A stretch of DNA of 64,000 bases from JALZAQ01 sp038253885 (GTDB taxonomy: Bacteria > Gemmatimonadota > Gemmatimonadetes > Gemmatimonadales > Gemmatimonadaceae), in NCBI GenBank assembly GCA_038253885.1, contig JBBSGP010000003.1:1-64000 (forward strand), written 5' to 3'. The position numbers and the translations under genes were made by a program. A model generated the notes under the pieces. That model made no database searches. It saw only the letters and a list, made by a program, of their open reading frames with translations, and was not told the DNA's origin. Shown piece after piece: positions 38,137 through 46,242 of the stretch. Within the stretch, counting starts at the first letter, position 1; each line of letters opens with the position of its first letter.

Positions 38137-39258
38137 TTAATCGTCCGCCGCGTCGAGCGTCGGCTCCTTCTCGGGGGCGCTGGTACGCCGGCGTGTGCCG
38201 TCCAGGAATTGCGCCGTGATGGCTTCGGTCGGACAGTGGTGGACGAAATCTCCGTCCGCCGGCGACCATTCGTGCTCTCGGCTCAACGCATAAGCCTTCC
38301 CCGATGGATCGAGTCTCATGAGCCGCGGCGCCATCGCTACGCAGGTCCCGCAGCCGATGCACTTGTCCCGGTCCACCTCCAGGCTCACCGGACGTCGAGG
38401 ATAGACCCCGGTGGACGATAGCAGGCAGTCCCCCACGAGATCGAGCGCGGCGAGGGCGGCCTCGTAGCCCGCGTCGATGATCTCCTGCGTGTGCGTGAAG
38501 CTGAACCAGTTGAGGTGGGCGATCTTCGGCCGGATGAGCAGCATCGGCGGGCCGGTCCAGCTCGTCAGGGGCACCTGCTGCAGGGCGTGCATCATGACCG
38601 TGGCCGCGCGCATGAAGATCGTTCCGAACCCCTCCGCCGCGATGTCCTTGGCCGGTGTGAGCCCGAAGTTGCCGACATCCACCGCGATCACTGCCTGCAT
38701 CCCGAGAGAGGCAGCTGCGACGGGTAGATTGTCCATCGTTCCGCCATCGATGCAGACGCGATTGTCGACCTGACCCGGGGGAAAGAACCCGGGCAGGGCG
38801 CACGAGGCGTAGACGGCATCGGCGATCGGCACGTCTTTGAGCCCGGGGAGGCCCCACACGAGCTGCGTGCCGCGCTCGACATCGACGGTGTTCACCAACA
38901 GAGGAGCGGAGAGGTCCCCGACGGTATGGAAAGTTCCGCCGCCAATGACGCTCTCACAGAGAGCCTGGAGCGGCTCGGCCAGGTACAGCGACGGAGCGCG
39001 CATCAGCTCCATCAGCATGCCTAGATGATTGAGCCGGAAGAGGTCGCGGCGCCGGAGCGAGAGAGCGCGACGCGCCATCTCGTCCGTCGTCATGCCGCAC
39101 ACCCGCGCGGCTGCGATCAGAGACCCGATGCTCGTGCCGGCGTAGAGCGCTGGCTCGATGCCGCGCTCGGCCAGCGCCCGGAGCACGCCAATATGCGCGA
39201 AGCCTTTGAGACCGCCCCCACCGAGCACGAGCGCGGTCCGCTCCGGGATCTGTGCCAT
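38137..39258 (-). CDS. Patatin-like phospholipase fused to a [4Fe-4S] ferredoxin domain
   Basis: A 373-aa protein. Residues 10-285 are a patatin lipase: oxyanion loop GGGGLKG, nucleophile GTSIG (Ser43), and catalytic Asp in CIDGGTMDN. Residues 295-355 form a ferredoxin-like domain with CIGCGTCVAMAP and a distant CPTEAI, giving four Cys for one cluster. The patatin part is RssA-like in length. The start is ATG 39258 (GTG at 39261 is adjacent). It probably acts on membrane lipids; the redox domain is unexpected. The gap 38001-38136 is empty. Confidence 0.9.
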   Translation of the reverse strand: MAQIPERTALVLGGGGLKGFAHIGVLRALAERGIEPALYAGTSIGSLIAAARVCGMTTDEMARRALSLRRRDLFRLNHLGMLMELMRAPSLYLAEPLQALCESVIGGGTFHTVGDLSAPLLVNTVDVERGTQLVWGLPGLKDVPIADAVYASCALPGFFPPGQVDNRVCIDGGTMDNLPVAAASLGMQAVIAVDVGNFGLTPAKDIAAEGFGTIFMRAATVMMHALQQVPLTSWTGPPMLLIRPKIAHLNWFSFTHTQEIIDAGYEAALAALDLVGDCLLSSTGVYPRRPVSLEVDRDKCIGCGTCVAMAPRLMRLDPSGKAYALSREHEWSPADGDFVHHCPTEAITAQFLDGTRRRTSAPEKEPTLDAADD

Positions 39259-39372
39259 CACCGATCGCTACTCTCCGCCTGAGGATCGCTCTCCATCGTA
39301 CCCCAGGACGCGCGTGATGGGTCAAACGTTGCGCCCCGGACCGGTGGCCACAGGGCGCGAAGCCAAGAGTGA

Positions 39373-39798
39373 CTACGGTCGAGAGCCGGCGCTGTAGCTG
39401 CCTTCGGGCGCCACCGTCATCGGGTTGAGATAGATGTACAGCCCATAGAGTCCCACGACCGCGCCGGCCACGGCCACCGCGCCACCGGCGTTCCCGCCGA
39501 TCACCAGGCCGGTGAGCAGCACGGCACCGCCGAAGAGCATGAGCTTCTCTCCGCGTCCGAATTGCGACGCGGCGGAGAGTGGCGCCGAGATCGGCGCGCT
39601 GTTGCGGGCAGCCGGAGTGTATCGGGCAGCTGGAGTTCGGAAGGCGACGCTCGCGCCGTCGATCGTGGGTCCGGCCGCGGCGATGATCGGTCCGGCGGGC
39701 ACGATCGCTGTCGCGTCCTGCGCGAGGGCGGAGCGGGTGATGCCACCGAAGGCGGCGCAAGCGGCGATGAGCAGTGCGCATCCAATCGAACGAGTCAT
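39373..39798 (-). CDS. Small exported membrane protein, unknown
   Basis: A 141-aa protein with a signal peptide (CALLIAACAAFGGITRSALA), a Pro/Ala-rich exported segment and two C-terminal helices (LMLFGGAVLLTGLVIGG and AVAVAGAVVGLYGLYIYL). ATG 39798 is preceded by a good AGGAGTGAGA ribosome site. No family recognised. Divergent from the APC permease across a 133-nt gap. Confidence 0.7.
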   Translation of the reverse strand: MTRSIGCALLIAACAAFGGITRSALAQDATAIVPAGPIIAAAGPTIDGASVAFRTPAARYTPAARNSAPISAPLSAASQFGRGEKLMLFGGAVLLTGLVIGGNAGGAVAVAGAVVGLYGLYIYLNPMTVAPEGSYSAGSRP

Positions 39799-39931
39799 TC
39801 TCACTCCTGTGGTGATGGCCCGGGACACGGGCTCGAGTGTACGGCCCCACTCCTCATGCATGGAGCATACCGATTCGCTACTTTGTTCTCCATGCCGCGC
39901 CGCCGCCGCAGTGAGTCGCGAGGAACGCGAA

Positions 39932-41248
39932 ATGGGTGAGCGGGACGAATCGCTCGTTCGCGCGGTCGGCGTCCGCGGGCTCGCGGCAACCGCCTTCAAC
40001 GTGATGATCGGCGGCGGGATCTTCGTGCTCCCGGCGGTCGTGGCCGGTTCCCTCGGACGTTCCGCTCCGGCAGCGTATCTCGTGTGCGCACTGGCCATGA
40101 CGCTGATCGTTCTGTGCCTTGCCGAAGCGGGCAGCCGGGTGTCACTGACCGGCGGCCCCTACGCGTATGTGGAGACTGCTCTCGGGCCGCTCGTCGGATT
40201 CCTGGCTGGAATGTTACTCTGGCTGTTGGGCTCGTTCGCGACGGCCGCGGTGGCGAGCGCGTTCGCGGGTTCGGTGGCCGTGCTGGCGCCGGCGCTCGGC
40301 GGGACGCTGCCGCGCACGGTCGTGCTGGTCGTGCTGTTCGCGCTGCTCGCCGCTGTGAATGTGACCGGCGTGCGGCAGGGAACGCGGCTCATCGAGGTGG
40401 TGACGGTGGCGAAGCTACTTCCGCTGATGGCGTTGGTGGTCGCCGGTCTGGTGGTCGCCGGCGCGCGCATCCCCACGGCTGTGAGCTTCGCCGCCCCGCC
40501 CGCCGCGCTCGGCCGCGCAGTGATCGTGCTGGTGTTCATCTTCGCCGGAATCGAGAGCGCGCTGGTGCCGAGCGGCGAGCTGCGCGATCCCGCGCGGACC
40601 GTGCCGTGGGCCCTGTTGATCGCCATGGCCGGCGCGACCGCCCTCTATCTCGCCATCCAGATGGTGGCGCAGGCGGTTCTCGGGCCGGCGGCGCTGGCGG
40701 CCGAGACGACGGCCCCGCTCGCGGCGGTCGGGCGCGCCATTGCGGGGCCCGCCGGCGCGCTCGTCATCGCGGCCGGCGCGAGTATCTCGATGTTCGGGCA
40801 CGTGAGCGGGATGACGCTCGCTATGCCGCGCGCCCTCTATGCGTTCGGGCGCGATGGAATCTTGCCCGCCTGGATGGCCGCCGTGCATCCGCGCTTCCGG
40901 ACTCCGTGGGTGGCGATCGTCGTCCAGGCCTCGATCGCGTGCACGCTCGCGGCGACCGGGAGCTTCGCGCAGCTCGCCATCCTCGCGAACGTGTCGGTGC
41001 TCGTGCTCTATCTGCTCTGCTGCGTGGCGGCCTGGCAGCTCCAGCGGCGCGACGTCCGGACCGGCGGCGTTCCTTTTCGCGTGCCAGGGGCGGGAGTGAT
41101 CCCGCTGCTCGCGATCGTTCTGATCGTGTGGATACTCAGTCATGCGACGCTCCGGGAGTTCTCGGTCGTCGGCGGAGCGGTCCTGGCGGGATGCCTGGTG
41201 TTCGTGGCCACTCGGGGGCGCCACTCCCGCGCGGATGGGCGGGCGTGA
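39932..41248 (+). CDS. APC-family amino acid permease
   Basis: A 438-aa inner-membrane transporter with about 12 helices. The first helix carries the APC signature FNVMIGGGIFVLP, followed by GGPYAYVETALGP and FIFAGIESALVPSGELRDP. ATG 39932 has a GAGGAA site at suitable distance. Its stop overlaps the GTG start of the kynureninase-like gene (GTGA). Coupling suggests import of the enzyme's amino-acid substrate or export of its product. Confidence 0.93.
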   Translation: MGERDESLVRAVGVRGLAATAFNVMIGGGIFVLPAVVAGSLGRSAPAAYLVCALAMTLIVLCLAEAGSRVSLTGGPYAYVETALGPLVGFLAGMLLWLLGSFATAAVASAFAGSVAVLAPALGGTLPRTVVLVVLFALLAAVNVTGVRQGTRLIEVVTVAKLLPLMALVVAGLVVAGARIPTAVSFAAPPAALGRAVIVLVFIFAGIESALVPSGELRDPARTVPWALLIAMAGATALYLAIQMVAQAVLGPAALAAETTAPLAAVGRAIAGPAGALVIAAGASISMFGHVSGMTLAMPRALYAFGRDGILPAWMAAVHPRFRTPWVAIVVQASIACTLAATGSFAQLAILANVSVLVLYLLCCVAAWQLQRRDVRTGGVPFRVPGAGVIPLLAIVLIVWILSHATLREFSVVGGAVLAGCLVFVATRGRHSRADGRA

Positions 41249-42438
41249 TCGCCGACCCTCTTCTGCGCTTCCGGGATGAGTTTCCGATCCTCGAGCGCAC
41301 CACGTATCTGGTGTCGAACTCCCTCGGCGCCATGCCCCGCGGAGCGGCCGACCGGCTCGCGGACTACGCTCGCGACTGGGCTGAGCTCGGCGTGCGGGCC
41401 TGGGGCGCTCGGTGGTGGGAGATGCCGGTGACCGTCGGCGACGGGATCGCGCCGCTCATCGGAGCCGCGAGCGGCGAGGTGGCGATGTTCCCGAACGTGT
41501 CACTCGCGCAGGCCGCCGTGATCTCGGCGCTCGAATACGAGCCTCCGCGCGATACGATCGTGATGACAGCGCTCGATTTTCCCTCCGTGCGATACGCCTA
41601 CGATGCGCTGGCTCGGAGGCTCGGGGCTCGCATCGTCGTCGTGCCCAGCGACGATGGGCTCACGATCGACCTGCAGCGGCTGCTTTCGGCCATCGACGAG
41701 CGAACGCGGCTCGTGTCGGTCTCGCACGTGCTCTTCCGCTCCGCGTTCATCCTCGACGCGGACGCCATCTGCCGCCGCGCTCATGAGGTGGGTGCGCTCG
41801 TGTCGCTGGACGCCTTTCATTCGGTGGGGGTGATGCCGGTGGACGTGCGGCAGAGCGACGTGGACTTCCTCACGGGGGGTGTGCTCAAGTGGCTGTGCGG
41901 CGGACCCGGTGGATGTTTTCTCTACGTCTCGCCCGCGGTCCGCGAGCGCTACGCCCCCGCCATCACCGGCTGGCAGGCTCACGCGCGGCCGTTCGGGTTC
42001 GAGACCGAGCTGGAGCTCACCTCGGGCATCTCGCGCTGGCTGAACGGGACGCCGGTGATCCCGGCGCTCTACGCGGCCATCGAAGGTCCGCGTCTACTCC
42101 GGGAGGCCGGCATCGGGGCGATCCGCGCCAAGAGCATGCGTCAGACCGCGCGACTCATCGCGCTGGCCGACGAGCGAGAATTTCGCGTGCACGCGCCGCG
42201 CGATCCGGCGCGACGGGGAGGGACGGTCGCCTTCGATGTCCCGCACGGGCACGAGCTGTCACTGGCACTGATCGCTCAGAGAATTCTCGTCGACTACCGC
42301 CCCGATGCCGGCATCCGCATCGCGCCCCATTTCTATACCGACGACGCCGAGCTGGAGCGCGCGGTGACAGCGATCGATGACACGCTCCGCAGTGGTGACT
42401 GGAAGCGATTCGGGGCCGATCGACCGGTCGTGACCTGA
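41245..42438 (+). CDS. Class V aminotransferase-fold PLP enzyme, kynureninase-like
   Basis: A 397-aa fold-type I PLP enzyme. The Schiff-base lysine lies in GGVLKWLCGGPGG, which resembles the kynureninase KYLNGGPG motif more than cysteine desulfurases. The upstream Asp in SLDAFHSVGVMPVD binds the PLP nitrogen, and the N-terminus (YLVSNSLGAMPRGA) is kynureninase-like. No other kynurenine-pathway genes are in the window. It may cleave kynurenine or a related amino acid. GTG start, coupled to the APC permease. Confidence 0.85.
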   Translation: MIADPLLRFRDEFPILERTTYLVSNSLGAMPRGAADRLADYARDWAELGVRAWGARWWEMPVTVGDGIAPLIGAASGEVAMFPNVSLAQAAVISALEYEPPRDTIVMTALDFPSVRYAYDALARRLGARIVVVPSDDGLTIDLQRLLSAIDERTRLVSVSHVLFRSAFILDADAICRRAHEVGALVSLDAFHSVGVMPVDVRQSDVDFLTGGVLKWLCGGPGGCFLYVSPAVRERYAPAITGWQAHARPFGFETELELTSGISRWLNGTPVIPALYAAIEGPRLLREAGIGAIRAKSMRQTARLIALADEREFRVHAPRDPARRGGTVAFDVPHGHELSLALIAQRILVDYRPDAGIRIAPHFYTDDAELERAVTAIDDTLRSGDWKRFGADRPVVT

Positions 42439-42524
42439 CGGCCGCGCGGGCGGGGCCGTCTTGTCGCTCCCTCGGAACGGCGCTAATTTCGTCGCACACG
42501 TCACCCCACACCTCCGTCCCCCCG

Positions 42525-42752
42525 ATGCCCAGCGCACCCAAGAAGCTCCGCAAGCAGTACGCGAACAATGATCACCCGATGGTCGTGTTGCGCTTCGAGG
42601 ATGGTCACGAGATCCAAGTGAAGCGCGGAGTCGGCAAGACCTTCGATTGTTACGAGAAGGAGACCATCAAGATCCTCGCGATCTACGACCCCACGTCGAG
42701 CGAGCGCGAGCTGGTCGAGAGTCGAAAGGCCGACGCTTTCCCCGACGCATAG
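42525..42752 (+). CDS. Small conserved-looking protein, unknown
   Basis: A 75-aa soluble protein (KKLRKQYANNDHPMVVLRFE) rich in Lys, Asn, Asp and Ile, amino acids avoided by spurious ORFs in such GC-rich DNA, so it is very probably coding. No motif or family recognised. It ends 4 nt before the beta-lactamase-like gene. No clear ribosome site is visible before ATG 42525. Confidence 0.75.
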   Translation: MPSAPKKLRKQYANNDHPMVVLRFEDGHEIQVKRGVGKTFDCYEKETIKILAIYDPTSSERELVESRKADAFPDA

Positions 42753-42756
42753 CGCG

Positions 42757-43695
42757 GTGCGCGCGTCGCGGGCGGCTATTCTCGGGTTGCTCGCGGCCCT
42801 TCCGGGCTGCGTGCGCGGCCAGCCGGCGACGTCGAGCGCACCAGCGCCGGCGCACACGGACACCGCCGCGCTCCGCCGCACCCTCGATTCTCTCGCCGAC
42901 GCCCATCATGGCGTCGTCGGCTACGCGGTACGAAACCTCGAGACCGGCGAGCAGCTCGCGCGGCGGGGTGATGAGACCTTTCCCACTGCCAGCCTGATCA
43001 AGGTCCCGATCCTCGTGACTCTGTACGACCTGGTCGAGAAGAAGCAGATCTCGCTCGATGACCAGATCACGTTGAGTCCGATCGATCAGGTGCCGGGCGC
43101 GGGCGTCCTTCAGTTCTTCCATCCCGGCACACAGGTCACCGTGCACGACGCGGCGTGGCTCATGACGACGCTGAGTGACAACACCGCGACCAATCTCCTT
43201 CTCGACAAGATTTCCATTCGCCGCGTGTGGGAGAAGATGGAGTCGCTGGGCCTGCGGCACACAAAGGTCCACGCCAAGGTCTTTCTGGCCAAGGTGACGA
43301 GCCTGGCTCCGGACAGCTCGGCCAAGTACGGGCTCGGCGTGACCACGCCCAACGAGATGGCGACGCTATTCGGGCTTCTCGCGGCCGGCAGGGCGGTGAG
43401 CGCGGCCGCCGATTCAGCGATGATCACAATCCTCGAGCACAATACCGACGAGCAGCTCCTCCAGCGTTACGCCGGCGGCGTACGGGCAGCCCACAAGACC
43501 GGTGCGGTGGATGAAGTTCGCACCGAGTGCTCACTGTTCTGGCTCCGCGGTCGCGTCGTCGCGTGCGTCCTCTCGCGCGAGAACGTGGACAAACGGTGGG
43601 TGCTCGACAGCGAGGCCCAGCTCACCCTCGCCCGGATGGGTGAAGCGATCGTGAAGGCCTGGCGGCCTCCGGAGCGGGCTGCGGCCAGCCGGTGA
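42757..43695 (+). CDS. Serine beta-lactamase/transpeptidase-like lipoprotein (class A fold)
   Basis: A 312-aa exported protein with lipobox ALPGC near residue 20. Class A motifs: SLIK (SxxK nucleophile) in PTASLIKVPI, SDN in LMTTLSDNTATN and KTG in AAHKTGAVDEV. It is therefore likely an active serine hydrolase, either a beta-lactamase or a D-Ala-D-Ala-type enzyme. A class A Glu166-like residue is not obvious, so penicillin hydrolysis is unproven. The start is GTG 42757. Confidence 0.9.
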   Translation: MRASRAAILGLLAALPGCVRGQPATSSAPAPAHTDTAALRRTLDSLADAHHGVVGYAVRNLETGEQLARRGDETFPTASLIKVPILVTLYDLVEKKQISLDDQITLSPIDQVPGAGVLQFFHPGTQVTVHDAAWLMTTLSDNTATNLLLDKISIRRVWEKMESLGLRHTKVHAKVFLAKVTSLAPDSSAKYGLGVTTPNEMATLFGLLAAGRAVSAAADSAMITILEHNTDEQLLQRYAGGVRAAHKTGAVDEVRTECSLFWLRGRVVACVLSRENVDKRWVLDSEAQLTLARMGEAIVKAWRPPERAAASR

Positions 43696-43799
43696 CCCCG
43701 CAGAGCCCCGCGAGCCCGGCAAGCGGTGGCCAGGGCGGCACACGAGTTGCTTTCTTCGGTGGCCAAAGCAGCATTCCCATCGCACGTCCGGAGGGTCTC

Positions 43800-44258
43800 G
43801 TGTCTCGATCTCGCATGCTCGCCGTGTCGGGATGGCTGGCTATCATCGCCACACCCGCGGCGGCGCAGTTCACGACCGTCGTTCAGCCGCCCGCAGCGCC
43901 GGCCAAACAGCAGCAGCAGGCGGCGGCACGCGTCGATTCTGCGCGAAAGAAGTCCGACAGCGCGACAGTAGCGTCGCGGCTCACCAACATGAAGCTCTGG
44001 GTGGATTCCGCGGCAGGCGTGGCGGATAGCAGGAAACCCGTCCCCCCACCCGACAGTGCCATGACAACTCGAGTGGTCGCCGCCGACAGCGCCGCACGGC
44101 TCTCCGCCACCCCGGCACGGAGCCTCCCATCGCCCGTCGAGAAGAGCGCCACGTTCAAGGACGGCGCGCCGGCGCCAGCCACCGGAACCGAGTTGCCGCT
44201 GCTGGCCCTCCTCGGCTCGGCCGCGATCATCACCGGCGCGATCTTGCGCCGGCGGTAG
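43800..44258 (+). CDS. Putative sortase substrate, exported Ala/Pro-rich protein
   Basis: A 152-aa exported protein. The signal peptide (AVSGWLAIIATPAAAQ) follows GTG 43800. The body is low-complexity, rich in Ala, Pro, Gln and Ser. The C-terminus has the three parts of a sorting signal: motif APATG (125-129), a hydrophobic helix (LPLLALLGSAAIITGAIL) and the basic end RRR. Only 3 nt separate its stop from the sortase gene. Classical signals have LPxTG, so the motif is a variant. Confidence 0.7.
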   Translation: MSRSRMLAVSGWLAIIATPAAAQFTTVVQPPAAPAKQQQQAAARVDSARKKSDSATVASRLTNMKLWVDSAAGVADSRKPVPPPDSAMTTRVVAADSAARLSATPARSLPSPVEKSATFKDGAPAPATGTELPLLALLGSAAIITGAILRRR

Positions 44259-44261
44259 GAC

Positions 44262-44858
44262 GTGCTGCGCCATCTCGGCACGTGTCTCTGCGCGATCGGC
44301 CTGCTGCTCCTGTTCCACGTAGGAGTGGTTGGCGGTCGCGGGTGGCTCGCGGGCGAGCGTGCGCGCTCGGCCTGGGAAGCCGGAGAGGCTCGGCGTGCTG
44401 TCATGCGAACGACGGCCGCTCTCGCCCGCTCGGAGCCGGAGGAGTCGCCTCGCGCGGGATCGCCAGTCGCCCGGCTCGAGATTCCCCGCATCGCGGTGGA
44501 TGAGATCGTAGTGGAAGGAGTGGGTGTGGATGAGCTGAACGCGGGGCCAGGCCATCTTTCAGGCAGCCCGCTTCCCGGAGCGGAAGGCAACGCGATCATC
44601 TCCGCCCATCGCGACCGCCACTTTCATGGATTGGACGCGGTCGCGCTGGGAGACACAATCCTCACCGAATCGGCGGCCGGCCGCGTCATGTGGACAGTCA
44701 CGGCGCGGCGAGTGGTGGATCGCGGCGCGCCCGCGCTCTTCACTACCGGAGACGCCACGCTGACCCTCACCACGTGTTGGCCAGTTCGCTACGTGGGGCC
44801 CGCGCCGGAGAGATTGATCCTCACGGCCAAGCCAATCCGGCCGCGCCCACGAGCCTGA
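44262..44858 (+). CDS. Sortase (class D/E-like transpeptidase)
   Basis: A 198-aa membrane-anchored cysteine transpeptidase with an N-terminal helix (CAIGLLLLFHVGVVGG). The triad is visible: His116 in ISAHRDRHF, Cys172 in LTLTTCWPVRY and Arg184 in ERLILTAKP. The barrel begins with VARLEIPRIAVDEIVVEG. GTG start 44262, 3 nt after the putative substrate. Sortases are uncommon in Gram-negative-type bacteria; dedicated single-substrate pairs are known from some. It joins the substrate threonine to an amine, but the acceptor here is unknown. Confidence 0.9.
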   Translation: MLRHLGTCLCAIGLLLLFHVGVVGGRGWLAGERARSAWEAGEARRAVMRTTAALARSEPEESPRAGSPVARLEIPRIAVDEIVVEGVGVDELNAGPGHLSGSPLPGAEGNAIISAHRDRHFHGLDAVALGDTILTESAAGRVMWTVTARRVVDRGAPALFTTGDATLTLTTCWPVRYVGPAPERLILTAKPIRPRPRA

Positions 44859-44861
44859 CGC

Positions 44862-45128
44862 TCAACGTGAGGGCAAGGCTCCCGGTGGGGGCCGTGGCGG
44901 CCGATGTCCGGTAGCGTCGCGGGCGCCGGTGCCCCGCCAGAAGAAGAAGACACCGAGTGCCAGCAGCACCACGAGGAGGATGCCCACGAGAGTGCCCGTC
45001 CGGCCTGTGCTGACGGGGGGGGGCGCGTCCGACGCGCCAGGTTGCCGCTCGCTCACGGGTGCTCCGGATGAGGGTCGCGCGATAGCTGCTTCGTTTGCAG
45101 CCAAGCTAATGCGCTCTTCCCTCTGCAC
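44862..45128 (-). CDS. Possible small single-pass membrane protein
   Basis: An 88-aa ORF with one clear helix (TLVGILLVVLLALGVFFFW) near residues 45-64, a polar N-terminus and a Pro/Arg-rich C-terminus. It starts at GTG 45128 (GTG 45146 also possible), divergent from psuG. The hydrophobic run argues for coding; the Pro-rich flanks argue less. Family not recognised. Confidence 0.45.
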   Translation of the reverse strand: MQREERISLAANEAAIARPSSGAPVSERQPGASDAPPPVSTGRTGTLVGILLVVLLALGVFFFWRGTGARDATGHRPPRPPPGALPSR

Positions 45129-45148
45129 GCGAGAGTTAGATTCCACAT

Positions 45149-46090
45149 ATGGCCGCTGAGGCTCCGTTGGAGGCAGCACGAGGAACGCTGCGCGTCCTCC
45201 CCGAGGTGACGATCGCGCAGCGCACCGGGCGCGCCGTCGTGGCGCTCGAGAGCTCCGTTCTCGCGCAGGGATTGCCCGTGCCCGCCAACCGCGAGGCGGC
45301 GCAACACATGCGAGAGGCGGTGATGCGGCGCGGCGCCATTCCCGCGATCACCGGTGTGGTCGGCGGTGCGCCGTCGTGTGGTCTCCGGGAAGAAGACCTC
45401 GAGCGCTTCCTCGCGCGGGACGGAGTACGCAAGGTCTCCGCACGCGATCTCGGTGCCGCCGTCGCGCAGGGAGCCGACGGGGCGACGACCGTGGCAGCCT
45501 CGCTGGTTCTGGCTCGCGCCGCCGGCATTGACGTCTTCGCCACCGGTGGCATCGGGGGCGTTCATCGCGGTGCGCCCTTCGATGAATCGGCGGACCTTCT
45601 CGAGCTATCACGCATCCCCGTGGTCGTGGTCTGCGCGGGCGCGAAGGTAATCCTCGACCTCCACGCGACAATGGAGCGTCTCGAGACGCTCGGAGTTCCG
45701 GTGATCGGGTACCGCACCCACGAGCTACCCGGGTTCTTCACCGCGTCCACCGGCATCGCCCTGTCGTCGGCCGCGGACAGCGTGGCGGAAATCGTCCGGA
45801 TATACCGCGCGCGACGGTCCCTGGGTCAGGGTGGCGCTCTCCTGATCGTGCAGCCACCCCCGCCCGAGCACGCCCTGTCCCGTTCGGGGGTCGAGGACGC
45901 GGTGGCAAGAGCGCTCGAAAAGTCGACTGCCCTGGGAGTGTCCGGCAGTGATCTCACTCCCTTCCTGCTCGGCGAGATCGACCGCCTGACCGCGGGAGGC
46001 TCACTGGGCGCGAATCTCGCGCTTCTGGAGCGCAACGCCGACCTCGCGGCCGAGATCGCGGTGGCACTGTTGGAGCCCGGCACGGGTTGA
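45149..46090 (+). CDS. psuG: Pseudouridine-5'-phosphate glycosidase
   Basis: Cleaves pseudouridine 5'-phosphate reversibly to uracil and ribose 5-phosphate (313 aa, cytoplasmic, Mn-dependent family). Hallmarks: VVALESSVLAQGLP, ITGVVGGAPSCGL, KVSARDLGAAVAQG, FATGGIGGVHRGA and GYRTHELPGFFTA. The family length is normal. The partner kinase psuK is not adjacent. Divergent from the small membrane ORF with a 20-nt gap. Confidence 0.95.
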   Translation: MAAEAPLEAARGTLRVLPEVTIAQRTGRAVVALESSVLAQGLPVPANREAAQHMREAVMRRGAIPAITGVVGGAPSCGLREEDLERFLARDGVRKVSARDLGAAVAQGADGATTVAASLVLARAAGIDVFATGGIGGVHRGAPFDESADLLELSRIPVVVVCAGAKVILDLHATMERLETLGVPVIGYRTHELPGFFTASTGIALSSAADSVAEIVRIYRARRSLGQGGALLIVQPPPPEHALSRSGVEDAVARALEKSTALGVSGSDLTPFLLGEIDRLTAGGSLGANLALLERNADLAAEIAVALLEPGTG

Positions 46091-46177
46091 TGACATGCGG
46101 CTGCCGACACTCTAGATGAGGGCCATAGCGCCGGGAGGAAGGAGATTTTCTCCTCAGACCGCCGGATTGTCAACGGG

Positions 46178-46207
46178 TTGAACTCCGCCGTTCCGCAATG
46201 GTAGTAT
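46178..46207 (+). promoter_or_regulatory. Candidate sigma70-type promoter of the TPR gene
   Basis: TTGAAC (46178-46183), an 18-nt spacer and TAGTAT (46202-46207), each matching 4 of 6 consensus bases, 35 nt before the TPR start. Just upstream, AGGAGA and TCTCCT around TTT (46140-46154) form a small hairpin that may end psuG transcription; it has no T-run. Confidence 0.45.
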
Positions 46208-46242
46208 AGGCATATCCTCATGAGGTGGAGGTTCGAGCACAC

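Noticed and set aside
44862..45179. The longer ORF 44862-45179 as a full 105-aa protein
   Set aside because: The first residues would overlap the start of psuG; a start at 45128 or 45146 is more plausible.
46140..46154. Small hairpin after psuG as a definite terminator
   Set aside because: Only a 6-bp stem with a 3-nt loop and no T-run; mentioned with the nearby promoter but not called.
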